Source: Hybos culiciformis
Lineage: Eukaryota; Arthropoda; Insecta; Diptera; Hybotidae
Assembly: GCA_964007475.1 (NCBI GenBank)
Contig: OZ023273.1
Span: forward strand, 105,026,485-105,090,484
Length of the DNA stretch: 64,000 nucleotides
Direction of reading: 5' to 3'
Position 1 is the first letter of the stretch, and each line of letters begins with the position of its first letter. The position numbers and the translations under genes are program-made. The notes beneath the pieces were generated by a model. That model did not search any database, was not told the origin of the DNA, and saw nothing but the letters and a program-made list of their open reading frames with translations. This document shows, piece by piece, positions 60,201 through 64,000 of this stretch.

Positions 60201-63200
60201 TCTTTTCTTCCTCTTTAGCTTTCCTTAAATGATTTTCAATAGCATCCAAATCGATAACAGGTAATGATGTATCAATATTATTGAAAGCATCATATTTTCC
60301 TGAAAAATAAAAATGGTTCTGTTAAAAAGTATCATCATGGATATAATTCACAATAATTATGTGTACAACTCTCAAAGTGAAATAAATAAATTTCAATGAT
60401 TTGCGCGGCGCGTTCTTATTTTCTTGTTGTTACCATTTGACAATGTTAAAAAAATTTAAACACCTTAAATAATTTGTCAAAATTATGATGAATTATTTTC
60501 ATTTATCTAAAAATGAAAAAAAAAAAAAGCAGAAATCGGGAGAAGAAATAACTATTAAATGATGAAAAAAAAGTTTTTGTCATCTCTTTGAATTTGGTAT
60601 AGCAGTTCACCATCATGCTAATTATTAGCGAACATTATAAATAACCTCATGATTTGGATTAAAAAACTCAAATACTCATAGTGTCTTGTCTTAGAATTAG
60701 CTCATAAGAAAATAAAAATTAATTATTACACATACCTGGTTTGACAATGCTGTCCCTTGGATAATCCTTAAGCTTTTTATAATTTGTATTATTATAATTA
60801 TTATTGTTATTATTTAAATTACTTAATGTTGTATGTAATGAATATTTTTTTAATGTATTATTAGCAAGAATTACGCCATCATTCTTACCATCAATACTAT
60901 TTTCAGCAAAATTATTATTATCATTATTATTATTATTATTGTTATTATTATTATTGTTATTATTATTATTATTATTATCGTTATTTATTTTACAGAAATT
61001 ATTCATATCTTCTTTAGTTTTATCGCAAGTTGGTTCTGATTTTTTTCTGGGTGTAACAATTGCAATTTGATTTATTTTTGTATGCTCTTTTGAGCGCCGA
61101 TGATGCCGTTGCGGTGTTGTACAAGTCGATGATGCCGCCGATGACGATGAATCCGTTCGCGAATATACAATTCGAGATTTTTTATTAGAACTAATTCTAG
61201 ATATTGTTTTTCGAATTTTAGTTTGCCTTTCTAAATCATCCAATAAAATACCGATTGGAGGCAATTGACGTTCATCAAAAGATGATTTTTGATATTTTGG
61301 TTTAATAATATTAATAGCAGAAGCAGCAGCAGCAGCAGTGATTGGTATTTCCTGTAATGTCGGCTCTTTATCACCGTTCGTATTTAACACAACAGAATTA
61401 TTAATACTATTTAAATTATTTGTTTGATCGCCACCAACATTATTTTCTTCAAGATTATTATTTTTTGCTGCTGCTGTTGTTGTTGTTGTTATTGTGTGTC
61501 GTGATGAATTTATTATCAGTTTTTGTGCAGTTTTGTCGCTAGCATTATTATCGATTTCTGTATTCTGTGTTGTATCAGTATTTTTTGCTGTTACAATACT
61601 TTCAACAATATTACTATTATCTAATAAATTATTATTATTATTATTTATTTGAGAACCAGAATTAATTGTGATTGTTGTTTTATTTTGTTGTTGACGTTGA
61701 AGGTGCTGCTGCAGTTGTTGTTTTAAGAATTTTCTTGGTGGAGGTGGTGGTGGTATACGCTTACCATTAACCATTTGAATTTCCATATTTGGTTTAAATG
61801 AAATTGTATTAGTATTTTTAACACCTTCATTCAAATTATTATTTTTTGTTGTTATTACTTCACAATTATTATTATTATTCTCTTGTGTTTGTATTAAAAG
61901 ATCACATGGCATTATATTGTGTGAATGATTGAGTGTAGCTCGCGCTACTAATATATTTGCTGCCACTGATGATAATTTTTTATTTGTTGCTGCGGCATTC
62001 AATGGTGTACCAAATGTTAAATGTTCTTTTCCATCAGACAAAGCTGCGTCGGTCATCTGTTTATAAAATTTTCATAAAATAAAAAAAAATAAATATTGTA
62101 TTAGTAATTTCAAGTGGAATTTATTAATATGTTATGTATATGTAAAAAATTAAACAATTTCTAAATATTAAGTAGGTATAATATACGCGTATAAATAAAA
62201 GCTGTATATATTTATTAATGAATATTAAGCTTAAAAAAATTTATTAATTTTTTTTCATGTATGTACAATGCAGACGAATTGGAATTTCTTGAAAGAAAAA
62301 TCAAAAAGACATAAAATTATTAAGTTCATTATAATATTTTCGCAATATAAAAGCTTTTAGTCTTATAATAATTAATCCAGTTTGTTTATGATTTATAGAA
62401 AAAAAAAAGTTAACAGAAGTCTTGTGAAAGGAAAATTAATTTTATTTCTTCATAAATTGATCTGGTTAATTAATAAGGTAAAAAATTATGATATTTTGAG
62501 TACAGAAATGACACTTTCTTATTAAATTACTATATATGTATTTTATGTAATTGACATATTAAAAATTAAACTCAATTTTATTTTCAATATAGTTTTCAGA
62601 AACCAACTATGAAAATATAGTAAAAAAATAAATTGACTAAACTTCAAGTGAAATTTGCATAAGCCAAAAAGTATCATGTATACACTATTCAGATATTCAT
62701 ACATATATATAAAATATGTTTGAACAATTTTTGAAATAATATTGAATTTGTATCCACATTAAATTGAGAGACAATTCACACTGTTTTAATATAACCAAAT
62801 CACATACATATTCAATACAAGTCGTCACATACACAGTATAATTTTATATTGTTCCAATTTTCAAATATTGTGTATTTTTTTTTCATAATTTAAAGATAAT
62901 ATCATATAATATTAATATACGGTAGGTATTTGATTGCCAAGAAAGAACATTTTTTTTAAAATAAAGTAGATATCTTTTTTATTTTAATTCAACAAACTTT
63001 CGAATGCAATCAATAAGATCATTCGCTTTAGTTTTGATTTTGAAATTAAAAAAAAAGATACATTTATTAAACATCTCTTCATAAACTTTGAATAATAATT
63101 GCTCATCATTAGTTGTTCCACATAAAAGTTTCTTTGAGTAATCATAAAATTTTATTATTTTTTTTTTCTTATTTTCAATCAATACATTATATTTAACCTA

Positions 63201-64000
63201 TTTAAATTAATATGTAAGTATAGTTTTGTGATTTTTATTTATAAACTTTATCTTTTTGGAATATAAAATACTACAAAGAGTTGTTATAAGAAATTCTATA
63301 TAAAAAGCTTATAGAAAATAAAATAGCTTCCTGTTTTAAATTATATGTAAAAAGTTTCTTGCTTATCGTCAAATTGTTCTGTTTTTTGAACTAAAATTAT
63401 TGAACAGATATTTTTTAAAGCAAATTTTATTTATCACCATTGTTTTCTCTTACCTTTTCCATAATTTTCTTTTCGTGTTCAATTACTTTAACTGGTGATG
63501 GATCGCGTAATAATCTTGAATTATAGCCACTAACTAATAAGCCAAATTCTCTCTCAACTTCACGTCCAAAATCACCGACAATATCAACTGGAGTTATGCC
63601 AAAAGATTCTTCTTTGATTTCAGTTATCATTTCTTCGGCTGGTTTTATTTCAATAGAAATATTATCAGGCACAGAATTTTTTCCAATAATTTTCTCCAAT
63701 AATTTATTTGCTTCAGTTTTGATTTTATCCTTTTGGCAATCTATATTCAAATTTTCTGGTAAATTTTCATAATCTTTACGATTGAATATTGGAGTGCAAT
63801 TTTCAGATTTGATTGTTGATTCACAATTTTTTAATAAATCTGGTCGATTTTCAGATTTACAATTTGGTTTTAATGAGTCGACATCTTCAGATGTGCATTT
63901 TTTATTTTTAATCAAAATGTCGGGCGTTGGACATTTTCTGAATTCCTTTACGTCTGCTGTTTCAATTGGCTTATTCGACGAAACAGATGAGTCCACTATC
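108..64000 (-). CDS. Schip1: Schwannomin-interacting protein 1, spliced, 5' end outside window
   Basis: Seven exons join in frame: 64000-63454, 62056-60736, 60299-60199, 2264-2132, 1084-705, 640-366, 261-108 (stop TAA at 110-108), about 969 residues in the window. All junctions are GT-AG and the phases agree (0, 1, 0, 1, 0, 2). Recognition rests on family signatures in order: [17 protein letters not shown] (vertebrate counterpart MDWEALEKHL), [53 protein letters not shown], and a coiled coil with [16 protein letters not shown] and [16 protein letters not shown]1 proteins are cytoplasmic adaptors. The vertebrate protein binds schwannomin/merlin, and fly Schip1 has been reported to act in Hippo signalling with Expanded and Tao-1. 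The N-terminal third is poorly conserved and low in complexity. The 57.9-kb intron between 60199 and 2264 contains Ndae1 on the other strand. Identity is near certain; the two 5'-most exons are less sure. Confidence 0.9.
265..365 (-). other. Schip1 intron (101 bp)
   Basis: Short AT-rich intron from GTAAGT at 365 to TTTTAG at 264-262. No other content seen. Confidence 0.7.
366..640 (-). CDS. Schip1: Schip1 exon with C-terminal coiled coil
   Basis: The exon follows a TTATCTTCAG acceptor and starts [19 protein letters not shown]. It continues through [20 protein letters not shown] to [11 protein letters not shown], the most conserved part of the family and a predicted coiled coil for self-association and partner binding. 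It ends at a consensus donor GTAAGT at 365-360, in phase 2. If the intron were retained, the TAA inside that donor would stop the protein one residue later. Confidence 0.92.
705..1084 (-). CDS. Schip1: Schip1 exon with MNLQICF and [15 protein letters not shown] motifs
   Basis: It starts after a TTCTTCAG acceptor and completes the split Gly codon of LQNG, then reads [16 protein letters not shown], a Ser/Thr-rich linker of about 80 residues, and [20 protein letters not shown]. These match vertebrate SCHIP1 (MNLQICFVND; RQKKLQAEAKMALAMAK). It ends MQME before donor GTAAAT in phase 0, joining MERQKRK of the next exon. The Ser-rich linker looks phosphorylatable, which is inference. Confidence 0.92.
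1085..2131 (-). other. Schip1 intron, no other feature seen
   Basis: About 1.05 kb of AT-rich intron between the 2132 and 1084 exon edges. Both strands show only stops and homopolymer runs, with no open frame, repeat with clear ends, or RNA gene. Confidence 0.7.
2132..2264 (-). CDS. Schip1: Schip1 exon with [13 protein letters not shown] motif
   Basis: A short exon between a TTATTTTCAG acceptor and a GTAAATG donor. It encodes [20 protein letters not shown], then [20 protein letters not shown] and RLQN. It corresponds to vertebrate KNERESIRQKLALGSFFDD and KPSLSSRLQSG. It begins in phase 0, matching the donor of the exon at 60199, and ends in phase 1. It is too short for a simple open-frame scan but both splice sites and the motif are clear. 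Confidence 0.92.
2905..3789. repeat. Head-to-tail trimer of a 301-bp palindromic element
   Basis: Three nearly identical copies begin CATTGAGTAATAATATTTAT at 2905, 3206 and 3507, an exact 301-bp period. Each copy is a long imperfect inverted repeat: the left end GAGTAATAATATTTATAAGA reappears inverted at the right end (TATTATTACTC). Further inner segments also pair, for example AAATGTGTTTATTCTTAAT with its complement. A 20-22 bp spacer (TATGATAATATCTAACTAAA) separates the copies and is missing after the third. Copy 1 differs from copies 2 and 3 at one base near 3036, so the amplification is recent. No coding capacity is seen. Confidence 0.9.
3826..4152 (-). CDS. Unassigned 109-120 aa open frame, possible nested gene or alternative first exon
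   Basis: The frame opens at ATG 4152 and runs to a stop at 3790. It also contains a consensus donor (GGA then GTATGT at 3825-3820) after 109 codons. Composition is protein-like (Asp, Asn, Lys, Phe, Ile, Cys) rather than the Phe/Leu/Tyr/Lys noise of the surrounding DNA, with helical stretches such as [31 protein letters not shown] stretch lies about 55-65 bases upstream. The donor is phase 0, which would fit the Schip1 exon at 2264, so it could be an alternative Schip1 first coding exon. It could equally be the first exon of a small nested gene, or chance. No family is recognised. Confidence 0.3.
4153..5390. other. Intronic stretch, nothing recognised
   Basis: AT-rich intron DNA with A/T homopolymers and no supported gene or bounded repeat. 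The TATATATATA stretch near 4205-4217 is noted under the 3826-4152 frame. Confidence 0.6.
5391..5613. mobile_element. Small inverted-repeat element (possible MITE)
   Basis: TAAGAGCCCTGGAGACGAAG at the left end is matched in inverted orientation by CTTCGATTCCAGGACTCTTA at the right end, 17 of 20 positions or better. The roughly 220 bases between have no coding capacity. Target duplication is unclear in the AT-rich flanks, so the exact edges and superfamily are uncertain. Confidence 0.45.
5614..13300. other. Intronic stretch, nothing recognised
   Basis: About 7.7 kb of AT-rich DNA. Short open frames here (for example 6356-6586 and 7089-7277) have Phe/Ile/Lys/Tyr compositions expected from AT-rich noise. 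A direct repeat of about 17 bases containing ACTTGCACATAC lies near 11168-11202. No gene, RNA or bounded transposon supported. Confidence 0.6.
13340..13510 (+). promoter_or_regulatory. Candidate noncoding 5' exon of Ndae1
   Basis: This patch has more C/G and CpG than anything within several kilobases (TTTCGCGGATTTTC, TTGTCGCGATTTTCGC, GATTCGAAGCGGGG). It ends near a strong donor-like site TTAGC|GTAAGT at about 13507. The first Ndae1 coding exon begins with a good splice acceptor at 25703, so at least one noncoding exon must lie upstream on the plus strand. That makes this a plausible but unproven location. Confidence 0.2.
13768..13805 (+). promoter_or_regulatory. Possible initiator plus downstream element
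   Basis: TCAGTT at 13770-13775 fits the arthropod initiator. With the A at 13772 as +1, GACG falls at +29 to +32, the position of a downstream promoter element, with a mismatch at +28. It lies in the same CpG-bearing stretch as the patch at 13340-13510. Such short matches arise by chance, so this is only a candidate Ndae1 start site. Confidence 0.15.
14300..17263. other. Intronic stretch, nothing recognised
   Basis: AT-rich DNA with many poly-A/poly-T runs. No coding frame of protein-like composition and no inverted-repeat element with clear ends. Confidence 0.6.
17264..17652. mobile_element. 389-bp MITE with CCTTGTTCGCACTTCAA ends
   Basis: The left end CCTTGTTCGCACTTCAATAT and the inverted right end (complement of TTGAAGTGCGAACAAGG) match over about 28 bases, continuing to a TCCGG motif. 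Both ends are flanked by TA, consistent with a TA-inserting superfamily such as Tc1/mariner. The interior has repeated TTCCGG motifs and no transposase. The open frame inside it (17436-17639) is not a gene. It shares its terminal CCTTGTTC(A/G)CACTT with the element at 42979. Confidence 0.8.
17653..20596. other. Intronic stretch, nothing recognised
   Basis: AT-rich DNA with poly-T runs, one of more than 20 T near 20000. No supported gene or repeat boundaries. Confidence 0.6.
20605..20943. mobile_element. Non-autonomous hAT element, 339 bp
   Basis: Terminal inverted repeats CAGCGGTCGGCAAACT and AGTTTGCCGACCGCTG match perfectly over 16 bases. The element is flanked by a perfect 8-bp target duplication CACTATAG (20597-20604 and 20944-20951). 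CAG-initial ends of the form CAGNGGTCGGCAAAC and 8-bp duplications are diagnostic of the hAT superfamily. The interior has no open frame, so it would need a transposase supplied in trans. The perfect duplication suggests a fairly young insertion. Confidence 0.95.
20952..25690. other. Intronic stretch upstream of the first Ndae1 coding exon, nothing recognised
   Basis: AT-rich DNA. Noncoding Ndae1 5' exons could be present but cannot be recognised without transcript data. Confidence 0.55.
25704..25782 (+). CDS. Ndae1: Ndae1 first coding exon, with start codon
   Basis: A strong acceptor (CTTTTAATTTTCAG) ends at 25703. ATG at 25729-25731 (context GAAAAATGA) opens [18 protein letters not shown] and the exon ends at a consensus GTAAGT donor at 25783, phase 0. 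The acceptor means the transcript begins further upstream. The frame joins directly to [10 protein letters not shown] of the exon at 35052. Alternative starts for other isoforms are possible. Confidence 0.7.
25704..42072 (+). CDS. Ndae1: Sodium-driven anion (bicarbonate/chloride) exchanger, SLC4 family, 14 coding exons
   Basis: Coding exons 25729-25782, 35052-35253, 36762-36874, 36946-37049, 37742-37859, 37950-38193, 38454-38599, 38884-39030, 39137-39367, 39437-39808, 39870-41173, 41241-41435, 41490-41718 and 42001-42072 join in frame with GT-AG introns to about 1176 residues. The order is a variable acidic/basic N-terminus (1-240), then the band-3 cytoplasmic domain (about 245-580) with [27 protein letters not shown] and [17 protein letters not shown]. 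The membrane domain (about 645-1125) follows, with [44 protein letters not shown] and [22 protein letters not shown]4 proteins of this branch import Na+ and HCO3- in exchange for Cl- at the plasma membrane to regulate cell pH. Four N-glycosylation sequons (about 803-820) mark an extracellular loop. The gene lies within a Schip1 intron on the opposite strand. Confidence 0.95.
25783..29760 (+). other. Ndae1 intron 1, first part, nothing recognised
   Basis: First 4 kb of a 9.3-kb intron, AT-rich. Short frames such as 25778-26044 (minus) and 27542-27781 (minus) look like AT-rich noise. Confidence 0.6.
29786..29938 (+). CDS. Doubtful 50-codon frame in a GC pocket
   Basis: ATG at 29786 (context ATAAGATGG, a good eukaryotic start) opens [20 protein letters not shown] and ends with TAA at 29936-29938. 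The stretch is far richer in C and G than its surroundings and repeats the word TCGCCG or CTCGC several times. The pocket may be regulatory DNA, an old transposon remnant or a short expressed frame. No family is recognised. Confidence 0.2.
   Translation: MATLKIAEKLYRELNCSPNKIMKQNHLISPRQFKIISIYFISQPKINSGR
29961..34519 (+). other. Ndae1 intron 1, middle part, microsatellites only
   Basis: AT-rich intron with AAT/ATA triplet arrays (near 31388, 32415 and 33060) and long A and T runs. No gene supported. Confidence 0.6.
34520..34597. repeat. 43-bp direct duplication
   Basis: TTGATGTTATGTGCATTATT and the following bases to GTGAAAATAG occur twice with a 43-bp period, identical over about 34 bases. 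A recent local tandem duplication in intron DNA. Confidence 0.85.
34598..35051 (+). other. Ndae1 intron 1, last part, nothing recognised
   Basis: AT-rich, ending with the acceptor TTAATTCAG at 35051. Confidence 0.6.
35052..35253 (+). CDS. Ndae1: Ndae1 coding exon 2
   Basis: Encodes [20 protein letters not shown], then [20 protein letters not shown] and on to GDTDNAG. It is acidic and Ser/Gly rich, part of the cytoplasmic N-terminal extension. The donor is GTAATA after a single base (phase 1), completed as Gln at 36762. Confidence 0.85.
35254..36761 (+). other. Ndae1 intron 2 (1.5 kb), nothing recognised
   Basis: AT-rich intron from GTAATA to TTCTTTTAG. No other feature seen. Confidence 0.7.
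36762..36874 (+). CDS. Ndae1: Ndae1 coding exon 3
   Basis: Encodes [20 protein letters not shown] and then [17 protein letters not shown], an acidic cytoplasmic segment. Acceptor TTTCTTTTAG, donor GTAAAG, ending in phase 0. Confidence 0.88.
36946..37049 (+). CDS. Ndae1: Ndae1 coding exon 4
   Basis: Encodes [20 protein letters not shown] and then [19 protein letters not shown] is a candidate basophilic/proline-directed phosphorylation site. A 71-bp intron precedes it. Donor AG|GTAATA, phase 2. Confidence 0.9.
37050..37741 (+). other. Ndae1 intron 4, nothing recognised
   Basis: 692-bp AT-rich intron. The minus-strand frame at 37510-37695 is noise. Confidence 0.7.
37742..37859 (+). CDS. Ndae1: Ndae1 coding exon 5
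   Basis: Encodes [20 protein letters not shown] and then [19 protein letters not shown]. Basic, with RKYS and RKVS phosphosite-like motifs. It links the variable N-terminus to the band-3 domain. Donor GTAAAT, phase 0. Confidence 0.9.
37950..38193 (+). CDS. Ndae1: Ndae1 coding exon 6, start of band-3 cytoplasmic domain
   Basis: Encodes [20 protein letters not shown] and then [20 protein letters not shown] and [14 protein letters not shown], the hallmark opening of the SLC4 cytoplasmic domain. The frame remains open into the intron to 38231. The conserved [11 protein letters not shown] junction places the donor at 38194 (GTGAAA), phase 1. Confidence 0.95.
38454..38599 (+). CDS. Ndae1: Ndae1 coding exon 7
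   Basis: Encodes [20 protein letters not shown] and then [20 protein letters not shown] up to RVVEQ, strongly conserved in all SLC4 proteins. Acceptor TTTTAAAG, donor GTATCA, phase 0. Confidence 0.95.
38884..39030 (+). CDS. Ndae1: Ndae1 coding exon 8
   Basis: Encodes [20 protein letters not shown] and then [20 protein letters not shown]. The KHRHVNE-type motif is typical of Na+-coupled bicarbonate transporters. Acceptor CTCCTTTAG, donor GTAAAA, phase 0. Confidence 0.93.
39137..39367 (+). CDS. Ndae1: Ndae1 coding exon 9
   Basis: Encodes a variable Asn/Lys/Ser-rich loop of the cytoplasmic domain ([15 protein letters not shown] onward), then [15 protein letters not shown]. It stops at donor GTAAGA, so the conserved VLVG(E/S)VDFLEKP junction is formed with the next exon. 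Read-through would stop at 39380. Confidence 0.93.
39437..39808 (+). CDS. Ndae1: Ndae1 coding exon 10, core of cytoplasmic domain
   Basis: Encodes [67 protein letters not shown] and [12 protein letters not shown]. These are diagnostic of the band-3 cytoplasmic domain of Na+-coupled SLC4 transporters. Donor GTTTGT after KALQ, phase 0. Confidence 0.96.
39870..41173 (+). CDS. Ndae1: Ndae1 coding exon 11, most of membrane domain
   Basis: The largest exon (434 codons). It begins [15 protein letters not shown], then [20 protein letters not shown] before the first membrane segment. It covers roughly ten hydrophobic segments with [34 protein letters not shown] and [12 protein letters not shown] sequon-rich extracellular loop (NIT, NLT, NNT, NFT) follows, then GDFGVPISI and [20 protein letters not shown]. 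Donor GTAATA, phase 2. Confidence 0.96.
41241..41435 (+). CDS. Ndae1: Ndae1 coding exon 12
   Basis: Encodes [20 protein letters not shown], then [20 protein letters not shown] and [19 protein letters not shown], conserved late membrane segments of SLC4. Donor GTTAAA, phase 2. Confidence 0.95.
41490..41718 (+). CDS. Ndae1: Ndae1 coding exon 13
   Basis: Encodes [20 protein letters not shown], then [20 protein letters not shown] and [20 protein letters not shown], the last membrane segments, ending YSAKELNA before donor GTACGT, phase 0. Confidence 0.95.
42001..42072 (+). CDS. Ndae1: Ndae1 last coding exon
   Basis: After acceptor TTGTTTTTAG, encodes [20 protein letters not shown] and VPA, then TAA at 42070-42072. 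It is a short cytoplasmic C-terminus of 23 residues from this exon. LDGAQ continues the conserved ELNALDG motif. Longer-tailed isoforms could arise from other exons; none is seen. Confidence 0.9.
   Translation: MDGAQIIEADNEPDFYQQTHVPA
42073..42615 (+). other. Ndae1: Probable Ndae1 3' UTR with AATAAA
   Basis: AATAAA at 42578-42583 and again at 42593-42598 follow the stop by about 510-520 bases. In DNA this AT-rich such hexamers are common, so the cleavage site is a guess. Confidence 0.4.
42616..42978. other. Intergenic or intronic stretch downstream of Ndae1, nothing recognised
   Basis: AT-rich with no supported feature. Confidence 0.6.
42979..43455. mobile_element. About 477-bp MITE with GC(C)TTGTTCACACTT ends
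   Basis: The left end GCTTGTTTACACTTAGCTAA, continuing TTTAACATGTTCGG, matches in inverted orientation the right end TCGAACATGTTAAATTAGCG, continuing AAGTGTGAACAAGGC. About 31 of 35 positions pair. TA dinucleotides flank both ends if the right edge is at 43455. ACATGTT recurs internally. No transposase. The minus-strand frame 43274-43456 lies inside and is not a gene. Confidence 0.8.
43456..47026. other. Schip1-intron stretch, nothing recognised
   Basis: AT-rich DNA. Short plus-strand frames at 44233-44517 and 46527-46754 have AT-noise composition and non-ATG or weak starts. No bounded repeat seen. Confidence 0.6.
47027..47302 (-). CDS. Unassigned 91 aa open frame, possible small nested gene
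   Basis: ATG at 47302 (context AAAGAAAATGA) opens a 91-residue frame, [20 protein letters not shown] and on to KKVIKK. It is rich in Glu, Thr, Asn and Asp, with a [20 protein letters not shown] segment and a Lys-rich tail. TATAAA lies roughly 80 bases upstream and AATAAA directly follows the stop, both cheap in AT-rich DNA. A GTATAC donor-like site lies after NWVKQ. FVFDLY followed by acidic residues faintly recalls the FVYDIY motif of Iwr1/SLC7A6OS, but this is too weak to name. Confidence 0.3.
   Translation of the reverse strand: MIQLNKILEENETDEPISLSAVNDVSKRHYKKDSRFVFDLYTLTYDENETTETVELFTSIVNNTVSENWVKQVYRKKIHLNKLTKKKVIKK
47303..50640. other. Schip1-intron stretch, nothing recognised
   Basis: AT-rich DNA with A/T runs. 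Frames at 47869-48066 (minus) and 48678-48890 (plus) look like noise. Confidence 0.6.
50860..51994. mobile_element. hAT-type element, 1135 bp, no transposase
   Basis: Ends CATAGGCGCCCG and CGGGCGCCTATG are exact inverted repeats, flanked by a perfect 8-bp duplication CTCTGTGG (50852-50859 and 51995-52002). That duplication length indicates hAT. Subterminal runs of eight G (near 50885) and of six to eight C (near 51963-51980) form a second inverted pair. No transposase frame is intact; the minus-strand frame at 50983-51255 shows no recognisable transposase motif. Probably a non-autonomous derivative. Confidence 0.93.
52175..52659. mobile_element. Non-autonomous hAT element, 485 bp
   Basis: Ends CAGGGATGTCATAC and GTATGACACTCCTG are inverted repeats with two mismatches, flanked by a perfect 8-bp duplication TATCCCAG (52167-52174 and 52660-52667). 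Subterminal AGCGGGA motifs are repeated at the right end. CAG-like termini and the 8-bp duplication point to hAT. No transposase. It lies 172 bp from the previous hAT element but has different ends, so it is a separate family. Confidence 0.94.
52668..58454. other. Schip1-intron stretch, only a 21-bp duplication seen
   Basis: AT-rich DNA. AAGCCAGTTCTTATTTTGTA occurs twice in tandem at 54401 and 54422 (21-bp period). The short frames here (for example 53361-53624 and 55544-55798) are not protein-like enough to support. Confidence 0.6.
58455..58562. repeat. 31-bp tandem repeat, about 3.4 copies
   Basis: TTTAGATGCATCAGCGTAAA followed by TAATGAAAAA recurs at a constant 31-bp step from 58460, with about one or two mismatches per copy. 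The unit contains the palindrome ATGCAT. A small minisatellite. Confidence 0.88.
58563..60198. other. 5' end of giant Schip1 intron, nothing recognised
   Basis: AT-rich DNA up to the Schip1 donor at 60198. No feature supported. Confidence 0.6.
60199..60299 (-). CDS. Schip1: Schip1 short exon with [17 protein letters not shown]
   Basis: Between acceptor ATTTTTCAG and donor GTAGGA. Encodes (G)[18 protein letters not shown], then [15 protein letters not shown]. The [10 protein letters not shown] core aligns with vertebrate SCHIP1 MDWEALEKHL, which lies just ahead of the [14 protein letters not shown] motif. Phases 1 in and 0 out fit both neighbours. This exon ties the 60-64 kb exons to the exons at 0.1-2.3 kb across the giant intron. 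Confidence 0.88.
60300..60735 (-). other. Schip1 intron (436 bp)
   Basis: From donor GTATGTG at 60735 to acceptor at 60300. Contains one CG-rich word, TTGCGCGGCGCG near 60401; otherwise AT-rich. Confidence 0.8.
60736..62056 (-). CDS. Schip1: Schip1 large low-complexity exon
   Basis: 440 codons from [16 protein letters not shown] to DSIVKPG, starting directly after an ATAAACAG acceptor and ending at donor GTATGT, phase 1. It contains an Asn run of about 19 (positions around 60921-60978), several shorter Asn runs, PPPPPP after GKRI, Gln-, Thr- and Ala-rich runs and an RRSKEH basic patch. It is likely intrinsically disordered. The ATG at its first codon could be a start in a transcript that begins here, but the acceptor and in-phase upstream exon suggest it is internal. 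A plus-strand Leu-rich frame (60804-61070) is merely the reverse of the Asn repeat. Confidence 0.85.
62057..62978 (-). other. Schip1 intron part, nothing recognised
   Basis: AT-rich intron DNA upstream of the 62056 exon. No supported feature. Confidence 0.6.
62979..63197 (-). CDS. Unassigned short frame, possible alternative Schip1 terminal exon
   Basis: An open frame of 72 codons without its own ATG in frame. It follows a TTTAAATAG acceptor-like site (63200-63198) and ends with TAA at 62979. It reads [20 protein letters not shown], then [20 protein letters not shown], on to [13 protein letters not shown], which is more protein-like than its surroundings. Phase 0 entry fits the donor at 63454, so it could be an alternative last exon giving a truncated Schip1, the last exon of an unrelated gene, or chance. 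No family recognised. Confidence 0.22.
   Translation of the reverse strand, partial: VKYNVLIENKKKKIIKFYDYSKKLLCGTTNDEQLLFKVYEEMFNKCIFFFNFKIKTKANDLIDCIRKFVELK
63198..63453 (-). other. Schip1 intron, first part
   Basis: AT-rich intron beginning with donor GTAAGA at 63453-63448. Nothing else seen. Confidence 0.6.
63454..64000 (-). CDS. Schip1: Probable 5' Schip1 exon, partial at window edge
   Basis: About 182 codons open to the window edge with no ATG start within view. It contains Lys/Glu/Ser/Asn-rich sequence with several Cys, then [38 protein letters not shown] and [13 protein letters not shown]. It ends at a strong donor GTAAGA in phase 0, matching the acceptor of the 62056 exon. Assignment to Schip1 rests on strand, splice phase and adjacency rather than on a family motif, so it could belong to a separate gene upstream. 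Confidence 0.6.

Noticed and set aside
60804..61070. Plus-strand Leu-rich frame
   Set aside because: It is the reverse complement of the Asn-coding triplet array in the Schip1 exon.
1..64000. CRISPR arrays, bacterial operons, rRNA genes
   Set aside because: Repeats present are tandem or inverted transposon-type repeats without spacer structure, and the coding sequence is spliced animal sequence.

Overview
The window looks like nuclear DNA of an AT-rich insect, most likely a fly (Diptera) or close relative. Bases are overwhelmingly A/T, genes have many short exons with GT-AG introns, and one coding exon carries Asn, Thr, Ala, Gln and Pro runs typical of insect proteins. There is no bacterial gene layout. 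Two conserved animal genes account for almost all recognisable coding sequence.

Gene 1 is Schip1 (schwannomin-interacting protein 1), on the minus strand, with its 3' end at about position 108 and its 5' end beyond position 64000. Seven coding exons can be joined in frame: 64000-63454 (partial), 62056-60736, 60299-60199, 2264-2132, 1084-705, 640-366 and 261-108. They give about 969 residues. The last four exons plus the small 60.2-kb exon carry the family's conserved C-terminal half, including the coiled coil. The 60.2-kb and 2.2-kb exons are separated by one intron of about 57.9 kb.

Gene 2 is Ndae1 (Na+-driven anion exchanger, SLC4 family), on the plus strand and wholly nested inside that Schip1 intron. 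Fourteen coding exons run from 25729 to 42072 and give about 1176 residues: an N-terminal extension, the band-3 cytoplasmic domain and the membrane transport domain. Its noncoding 5' exon(s) and promoter are not certain; a CpG-containing stretch at 13.3-14.3 kb is a candidate.

Most of the remainder is intron with little recognisable content apart from small non-autonomous transposons. These include three with perfect 8-bp duplications typical of hAT elements (20.6, 50.9 and 52.2 kb), two related elements with CCTTGTTC-type ends (17.3 and 43.0 kb), a possible fold-back element at 5.4 kb, and a striking head-to-tail trimer of a 301-bp palindromic element (2.9-3.8 kb). Three short minus-strand open frames (3.8, 47.0 and 63.0 kb) have protein-like composition and might be nested genes or alternative Schip1 exons. 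A 50-codon frame at 29.8 kb sits in an unusual GC pocket. I saw no rRNA, confident tRNA, CRISPR array or virus-like gene. The most noteworthy architecture is the transporter nested antisense inside a Schip1 intron, together with the palindrome trimer.
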